NCBI GenBank assembly: GCA_030673735.1
Contig: DAOVIK010000147.1
Location: forward strand, 1-5,289
DNA: 5,289 nucleotides
Source: Anaerolineae bacterium
Lineage (GTDB): Bacteria; Chloroflexota; Anaerolineae; Anaerolineales; E44-bin32
Direction of reading: 5' to 3'
The notes beneath the pieces were generated by a model that worked only from the letters and a program-made list of their open reading frames with translations, made no database searches and was not told where the DNA came from. A program made the position numbers and the translations under genes. Below, in pieces: positions 1 through 5,289 of the stretch; the first letter of the stretch is position 1, and each line of letters opens with the position of its first letter.

Positions 1-5
1 AGAAA

Positions 6-66
6 ACCAGGACAGGTGGGCAAGGGTTGGCCGGCGAAAGCACCTTCCCGCTAAGCCTGTCCTGGT
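6..66. repeat. Long inverted repeat, possible end of an upstream RNA or transcript
   Basis: Bases 6-16 (ACCAGGACAGG) are perfectly complementary to 56-66, giving an 11-bp stem around a 39-base interior. The interior can fold further: 18-20 with 47-49, 22-25 with 43-46, and a small GC-GAAA-GC hairpin at 34-41. The right arm can instead pair locally (CCTGG 61-65 with CCAGG 74-78). No T-tract follows, so it is not a standard intrinsic terminator. I could not match it to RNase P RNA, tmRNA, SRP RNA or a riboswitch. It may be the 3' part of a structured RNA, the end of an upstream unit or a dispersed palindromic repeat. I see no feature between 67 and 184. Confidence 0.45.
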
Positions 67-184
67 GGTCAGTCCAGGGAACATGCGGGATGAACGACGG
101 GACGGCGATACTCCACCGGCCACGTCCGCTCCAAGAGATTAACCTGAATCGTGACATTCAATCAACATCCCTCTACGATACTGA

Positions 185-213
185 TTGACTTACACCGTTC
201 AAATTGCTATAAT
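185..213 (+). promoter_or_regulatory. Sigma-70-type promoter of the valS T-box leader
   Basis: The -35 box TTGACT (185-190) and the -10 box TATAAT (208-213) are separated by exactly 17 bases. This differs from the housekeeping consensus at one position. Transcription should start near 220, just before the T-box Stem I, which is the usual arrangement for a T-box leader. It is the strongest promoter candidate in the window. Confidence 0.85.
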
Positions 214-317
214 CGCCGCAACAATTCCATAGTGATGATCTGGGAGGAGTAGGCGGCCGGGCGCAGTCAGAGAAGGAGGGCCCAGGCTGAGAGCCCCCAC
301 TGTAGCAGCCGCCGAAC

Positions 318-320
318 GTC
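318..320 (+). promoter_or_regulatory. T-box specifier codon GUC (valine)
   Basis: The triplet lies on the 3' strand of the Stem I internal loop directly after GAAC, where T-box specifiers sit. It is opposite the AGUA strand of the loop E motif. GUC would pair with the GAC anticodon of tRNA-Val, matching the downstream synthetase gene. Confidence 0.88.
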
Positions 321-448
321 GTCCAGGAGGTCCGCCGAAGAAACCCCGCCAGGCGGGGGAGTAGAACGGCGCGGGTGAGCCCGATACAGCGAAGCCCTGA
401 TGATGGTCGGGGTGGTGAGCGCGCAGGCATGGAAACATGCTGCGAAGC

Positions 449-483
449 GAGGTGGTACCGCGGAGGCCAGGCCCTTCGTCCTC
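449..483 (+). promoter_or_regulatory. T-box antiterminator with UGGU bulge
   Basis: GAGG (449-452) pairs with CCUC (480-483). The seven-base bulge UGGUACC (453-459) follows, then a 7-bp helix of 460-466 with 473-479 (including G-U pairs) closed by a six-base loop. This is the canonical antiterminator form. The bulge sequence UGGU would pair with the acceptor end ACCA of an uncharged tRNA whose discriminator base is A, as is usual for tRNA-Val. Its 3' strand is also the 5' strand of the terminator, so the two folds exclude each other. Confidence 0.92.
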
Positions 484-501
484 GAGGACGAAGGGCTTTT
501 T
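471..501 (+). terminator. T-box rho-independent terminator (attenuator)
   Basis: GCCCTTCGTCC (471-481) pairs perfectly with 486-496 across a TCGA loop, giving an 11-bp stem followed by five T residues (497-501). It forms when charged tRNA-Val is plentiful and stops transcription before valS. It shares bases 473-483 with the antiterminator. Confidence 0.95.
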
Positions 502-572
502 GATTGCAGCAATGTCTCCGGCGAGAACGGCTTGCCTCGGCGTGCGTTTTGGTAGACCCGATGGCCCGGGTC

Positions 573-580
573 GGAAGGAG
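573..580 (+). promoter_or_regulatory. Ribosome binding site that fixes the valS start
   Basis: GGAAGGAG (573-580) lies nine bases before the ATG at 590. It settles the start: the longer in-frame opening from ATG 437 runs through the T-box and terminator and has no such site. A small inverted repeat (GACCCG 555-560 with CGGGTC 567-572) ends directly before it. Confidence 0.85.
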
Positions 581-589
581 AATGCCGAC

Positions 590-3265
<2,676 letters not shown>

Positions 3266-3295
3266 GCGCCAAAAGCACAAGGGCATGCAAAGCTT

Positions 3296-3333
3296 GAGGC
3301 CTGGCAGACTGGTGCGCCAACCTGCCAGGCCTC
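3296..3333 (+). terminator. Strong hairpin after valS, possible terminator without a T-tract
   Basis: GAGGCCTGGCAG (3296-3307) pairs perfectly with 3322-3333, a 12-bp stem. The 14-base loop holds an inner TGG-TGCG-CCA hairpin. It begins 31 bases after the valS stop, where a terminator would be expected. The bases that follow (ACTGATTCCC) lack a run of T, so it may terminate weakly, protect the 3' end of the valS message, or be a palindromic element. Confidence 0.5.
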
Positions 3334-3343
3334 ACTGATTCCC

Positions 3344-3373
3344 TTCCGAACCGAAACTCGCGTGTGCTATACT
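3344..3373 (+). promoter_or_regulatory. Possible promoter of the serine hydrolase gene
   Basis: A good -10 box, TATACT (3368-3373), lies just before the gene. The best -35 candidate, TTCCGA (3344-3349), is 18 bases upstream and matches only three of six consensus bases. Transcription would begin near 3380, leaving a leader of roughly ten bases that still includes GGAG. The -10 box overlaps the codons of an upstream GTG start (3364), which argues against that start. Confidence 0.45.
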
Positions 3374-3381
3374 CCTGCGTT

Positions 3382-3385
3382 GGAG
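3382..3385 (+). promoter_or_regulatory. Short ribosome binding site of the serine hydrolase gene
   Basis: GGAG is followed by five T residues and then the ATG at 3391, a short but workable spacing. No comparable site precedes the alternative GTG at 3364, so 3391 is preferred. Confidence 0.6.
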
Positions 3386-3390
3386 TTTTT

Positions 3391-4854
3391 ATGCGAAGAG
3401 GTGGTCCTGATATTCTGCGCCTGGTTTCGATCGGGCTGATATTGGCAGCCGTAGCGCTGCTATTTTTTCAGATGGTGGCATACAGCAGCCAGCGTTCGCG
3501 CATGCCTGTCGGCTTGACGATAGCCGGCGTGTCGGTGGGCGGGTTGGATCAGACCGAGGCGGTGGAGCGTTTGCTTCAAACCTACAGCACGCCCGTTGAG
3601 CTGCATTATGGTGATCAGATCATCCTGCTATCGCCCGCCAGCGTGGGTTTCACACTGGACACAGAAGTCATGCTTGCCGCCGCAGAGCTAATGCGCACGG
3701 GCACCGATTTCTGGGGTGGCTTCTGGGATTATGTCTGGAGGCGCCCGGCCACTGTGGAGAGCATTCCGCTGAGAGCAGAGTTCTCAAGGTCACAATTGGA
3801 AGCTGCTCTGCTGGACATCGCCGCGCGCTATGACGAGCCCCCCTTGCCTTCGAGGCCAATCCCGGGCACGCCTTCATTCCGCCCCGGCGAGTCGGGAACC
3901 GTGCTGAGTCTGGTTCGAGCGATCGAGCTGGTGGGAGAGATACTCACCAGCCCCGCCAATCGGCGGGTCGTGCTTCCGGTAGTCTCCAGCCAACCTCCTC
4001 CGCCAAGCATGGCTGTGCTTGAAACGCTGGTCAAGCAGAATATCGACGTAGCTGGGTTCGATGGCCTGGCCGTGATTTATGTCCTGGACCTTCGCACCGG
4101 CAACGAGATGCATTTCTCATACTTCCGGAACGCGGATTTCTCGTCCGTTCCCGATCTCGCCTTCACGGCCGCTTCGATCATCAAGATCGGCATCATGACC
4201 AGCTTCTATCAGCACTTCGACGAACCTTTGGAAGAAGAAGCCGAGACGTGGATGTGGGCGATGATCACCGAATCGGAAAATGGTCCGGCGGACTGGTTGA
4301 TGGAGCAATTGGACGAGGAGCTTGGACCCTTGATGGTGACCGAAACGCTTCAGGCGGTGGGGCTCGAAAGCACGTTCCTTGCCGGCTACTTCTATCTCGG
4401 GGCGCCACTACTGCAGATCTATCAAACGCCGGGGAATCAGCGTCCAGATATCAACACACAGCCCGATAGATACAATCAGACCACGGCATCCGAGATCGGC
4501 ATACTCTTGGGCGACATCTATGCATGCTCCCAGGGTGAAGGGACCTTGATAGCCGTCTATCCTGAGCAGATCACGCCAGAAGAGTGTCGTAGGATGCTCG
4601 CTTTTCTCTCCGAGAACAACATCGGCATTCTGATCGAGGCCGGCGTGCCCGAGGGAACGCGCGTGGCGCACAAACATGGTTGGACCAGTTCCCCGATGGA
4701 AACCCTCGGTGATGCGGGGATCGTCTTCACCCCTGGCGGAGATTATGTGTTTTCGCTCTTCTTTTGGAACACCCGGGAGATGATCTGGCAGCCAACATCC
4801 AGGCTTTTCTCCGACATCTCGGAAGCGGTCTACAATTACTTCAATACGAATTAG
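3391..4854 (+). CDS. Membrane-anchored serine hydrolase (beta-lactamase/PBP-like) with YoaR-like N-terminal region
   Basis: The 487-residue protein starts with a short positive segment (MRRGG) and one hydrophobic helix (about 9-31), most likely an uncleaved signal anchor that places the rest outside the membrane. Residues 40-197 resemble the YoaR/VanW N-terminal region (PG_binding_4 type): PVGLTIAGVSVGGLDQTEA (39-57), then a second part with SFRPGESGTVL (162-172) ending in VVLPV. A proline-rich linker (202-205) leads to a catalytic domain of the beta-lactamase class A/PBP fold, about 222-487. It has SIIK (S262 nucleophile, K265), SEN (295-297) where SDN is usual, and KHG (428-430) where KTG is usual. 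I see no ExxLN omega-loop motif, so hydrolysis of beta-lactams is doubtful; a D,D-peptidase-like or other serine hydrolase role is more likely. The substrate is unknown. It appears to be its own transcription unit, with a terminator downstream. An extra nine residues from GTG 3364 are possible but unlikely. Confidence 0.85.
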   Translation: MRRGGPDILRLVSIGLILAAVALLFFQMVAYSSQRSRMPVGLTIAGVSVGGLDQTEAVERLLQTYSTPVELHYGDQIILLSPASVGFTLDTEVMLAAAELMRTGTDFWGGFWDYVWRRPATVESIPLRAEFSRSQLEAALLDIAARYDEPPLPSRPIPGTPSFRPGESGTVLSLVRAIELVGEILTSPANRRVVLPVVSSQPPPPSMAVLETLVKQNIDVAGFDGLAVIYVLDLRTGNEMHFSYFRNADFSSVPDLAFTAASIIKIGIMTSFYQHFDEPLEEEAETWMWAMITESENGPADWLMEQLDEELGPLMVTETLQAVGLESTFLAGYFYLGAPLLQIYQTPGNQRPDINTQPDRYNQTTASEIGILLGDIYACSQGEGTLIAVYPEQITPEECRRMLAFLSENNIGILIEAGVPEGTRVAHKHGWTSSPMETLGDAGIVFTPGGDYVFSLFFWNTREMIWQPTSRLFSDISEAVYNYFNTN

Positions 4855-4912
4855 CTGCCCATGGGAAGGCATTCGGCAGCCGATAGGGGCCACGCCGGCC
4901 AAGAGGATCAAT

Positions 4913-4946
4913 GACCGCCACGAACCATCTGGCGGCTTCTTTTTTC
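4913..4946 (+). terminator. Rho-independent terminator of the serine hydrolase gene
   Basis: CCGCCA (4915-4920) pairs with TGGCGG (4930-4935) across a nine-base loop. The T-rich run CTTCTTTTTTC (4936-4946) follows at once. It lies about 60 bases after the stop codon. Position and tail make it the best intrinsic terminator outside the T-box, and it separates this gene from the ferredoxin gene. Confidence 0.78.
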
Positions 4947-5014
4947 AATGCATCGGAGGCAATTGCTTCGAATATGGACGTCTTCTTGGATAATCTCAGC
5001 GAAGGGAAGTTTGT

Positions 5015-5045
5015 TTCACACGGATAGGACTCTTTACACTACAAT
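5015..5045 (+). promoter_or_regulatory. Possible promoter of the ferredoxin-like gene
   Basis: TTCACA (5015-5020) and TACAAT (5040-5045) each differ from consensus at one position but are 19 bases apart, longer than ideal. Transcription would start near 5052, about 35 bases before the start codon. An independent promoter is expected here because a terminator lies upstream. The exact boxes are uncertain. Confidence 0.4.
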
Positions 5046-5075
5046 CCCTAATGCTGGGCTAGTACGATTAATCCT

Positions 5076-5080
5076 GGAGG
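5076..5080 (+). promoter_or_regulatory. Ribosome binding site of the ferredoxin-like gene
   Basis: GGAGG ends six bases before the ATG at 5087, a strong site with standard spacing. It supports that start and the reality of a gene cut by the window edge. Confidence 0.85.
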
Positions 5081-5086
5081 ACAGCT

Positions 5087-5289
5087 ATGGCCAAAGGCCG
5101 TATCGAGGTAGATGAAGCGCTGTGCAAAGGTTGCGCGCTTTGTACTATGGATTGCCCCAAGGACCTGCTTTTCATGGCGCAGGACCGTTTCAATATCAAG
5201 GGTTATCGTCCAGTCGAAATCATTGATCCAGATGAAGAGTGCACCGGTTGCGCAATTTGCACCGTGATCTGTCCTGAAGCAGCAATCAG
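5087..5289 (+). CDS. korD: 2-oxoacid:ferredoxin oxidoreductase delta subunit, ferredoxin-like (partial, 3' end outside)
   Basis: The first 67 residues are present; the gene runs off the window. Two full [4Fe-4S] motifs are visible: C13, C16, C19, C23 with CP, and C52, C55, C58, C62 with CP. The spacing between clusters, the start MAKGRIEVDEALCKGC and the middle NIKGYRPVE are typical of the small delta subunit of 2-oxoglutarate or branched-chain 2-oxoacid:ferredoxin oxidoreductases (KorD/VorC type). The intact protein is likely only slightly longer than what is seen, about 70-100 residues. It would carry electrons from the thiamine-diphosphate centre of the partner subunits to ferredoxin in the cytoplasm of an anaerobe. 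Alpha and beta subunit genes are expected just downstream. KorD and VorC cannot be separated on this fragment, and a stand-alone ferredoxin is a less likely alternative. Confidence 0.85.
   Translation, partial: MAKGRIEVDEALCKGCALCTMDCPKDLLFMAQDRFNIKGYRPVEIIDPDEECTGCAICTVICPEAAI

Larger units (their letters stand above)
221..501 (+). ncRNA. Valine-specific T-box leader riboswitch of valS
   Basis: This leader senses uncharged tRNA-Val and controls transcription into valS. Stem I is visible: 240-243 pairs with 323-326 and GGCGGC 252-257 pairs with 308-313. They flank an internal loop with the AGUA (248-251) and GAA (314-316) strands of the loop E motif. The specifier GUC (318-320), a valine codon, follows GAAC. 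Further out, 263-267 pairs with 299-303, an AGAGA bulge lies at 269-273, and a distal hairpin spans 275-298. A Stem II-like element is formed by 333-337 with 367-371 and 344-349 with 353-358, again with AGUA and GAA in its internal loop. A small hairpin lies at 372-383. Stem III is 422-431 with 436-444, with a GAAA tetraloop. The conserved T-box sequence is at 450-463, followed by a terminator. Upstream elements are read by eye and pairing limits are approximate. The identification and the valine specificity are firm. Confidence 0.95.

Noticed and set aside
2..188. Two + strand frames open from the left edge (to stops at 140-142 and 186-188) as a possible gene end
   Set aside because: The translations (46 and 61 residues) show no recognisable domain, they run through the inverted repeat, and the second ends inside the -35 box of the T-box promoter. 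Open frames of this length arise by chance in GC-rich DNA.
437..589. In-frame N-terminal extension of valS from ATG 437
   Set aside because: It would translate through Stem III, the T-box, the antiterminator and the terminator, has no ribosome binding site, and adds 51 residues not typical of ValRS. ATG 590 has a strong site and gives normal family length.
4854..4880. 6-bp inverted repeat (GCTGCC/GGCAGC) just after the serine hydrolase stop
   Set aside because: Short stem, 15-base loop and no T-tract; the proper terminator at 4913-4946 explains termination better.
4408..4911. 167-codon open frame on the - strand
   Set aside because: Mostly antisense to the catalytic domain of the serine hydrolase, including the KHG motif region. 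The sense frame has clear conserved motifs.

Overview
The window looks like a chromosomal segment of a moderately GC-rich, probably anaerobic bacterium. The combination of a T-box-controlled valS, a membrane-anchored YoaR/VanW-type serine hydrolase and a KorD-type ferredoxin subunit would suit the Chloroflexota (Anaerolineae-like). Other T-box-using phyla, such as Firmicutes relatives, are not excluded. This is inference from gene content; no taxonomic marker is present.

Layout, all on the + strand. (1) Bases 1-184 hold a long inverted repeat (6-66) and otherwise nothing assignable. (2) A near-consensus sigma-70 promoter (185-213) drives a complete valine T-box leader (about 221-501). Its Stem I specifier reads GUC, and its antiterminator and terminator are mutually exclusive. 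(3) valS (590-3265) encodes a full-length 891-residue valyl-tRNA synthetase with all expected motifs. (4) A 125-base gap contains a strong hairpin and a probable promoter. (5) A 487-residue membrane-anchored serine hydrolase follows (3391-4854). It has a beta-lactamase/PBP-like catalytic domain behind a YoaR-like N-terminal region. (6) A 232-base gap contains a good rho-independent terminator and a possible promoter. (7) The window ends inside a gene (5087 to edge) for a two-[4Fe-4S] ferredoxin-type protein that resembles the delta subunit of 2-oxoacid:ferredoxin oxidoreductases.

The three genes appear to be separate transcription units. valS is controlled by sensing uncharged tRNA-Val: low charging should stabilise the antiterminator and allow read-through. 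The hydrolase probably acts outside the membrane on the cell wall or a related substrate. The ferredoxin gene probably opens an operon for anaerobic 2-oxoacid oxidation that continues past the window.

I found no convincing undescribed system. The points most worth a second look are the well-resolved T-box, the atypical catalytic motifs of the serine hydrolase (SEN and KHG, with no evident class A general-base glutamate), and the unexplained hairpins at 6-66 and 3296-3333.
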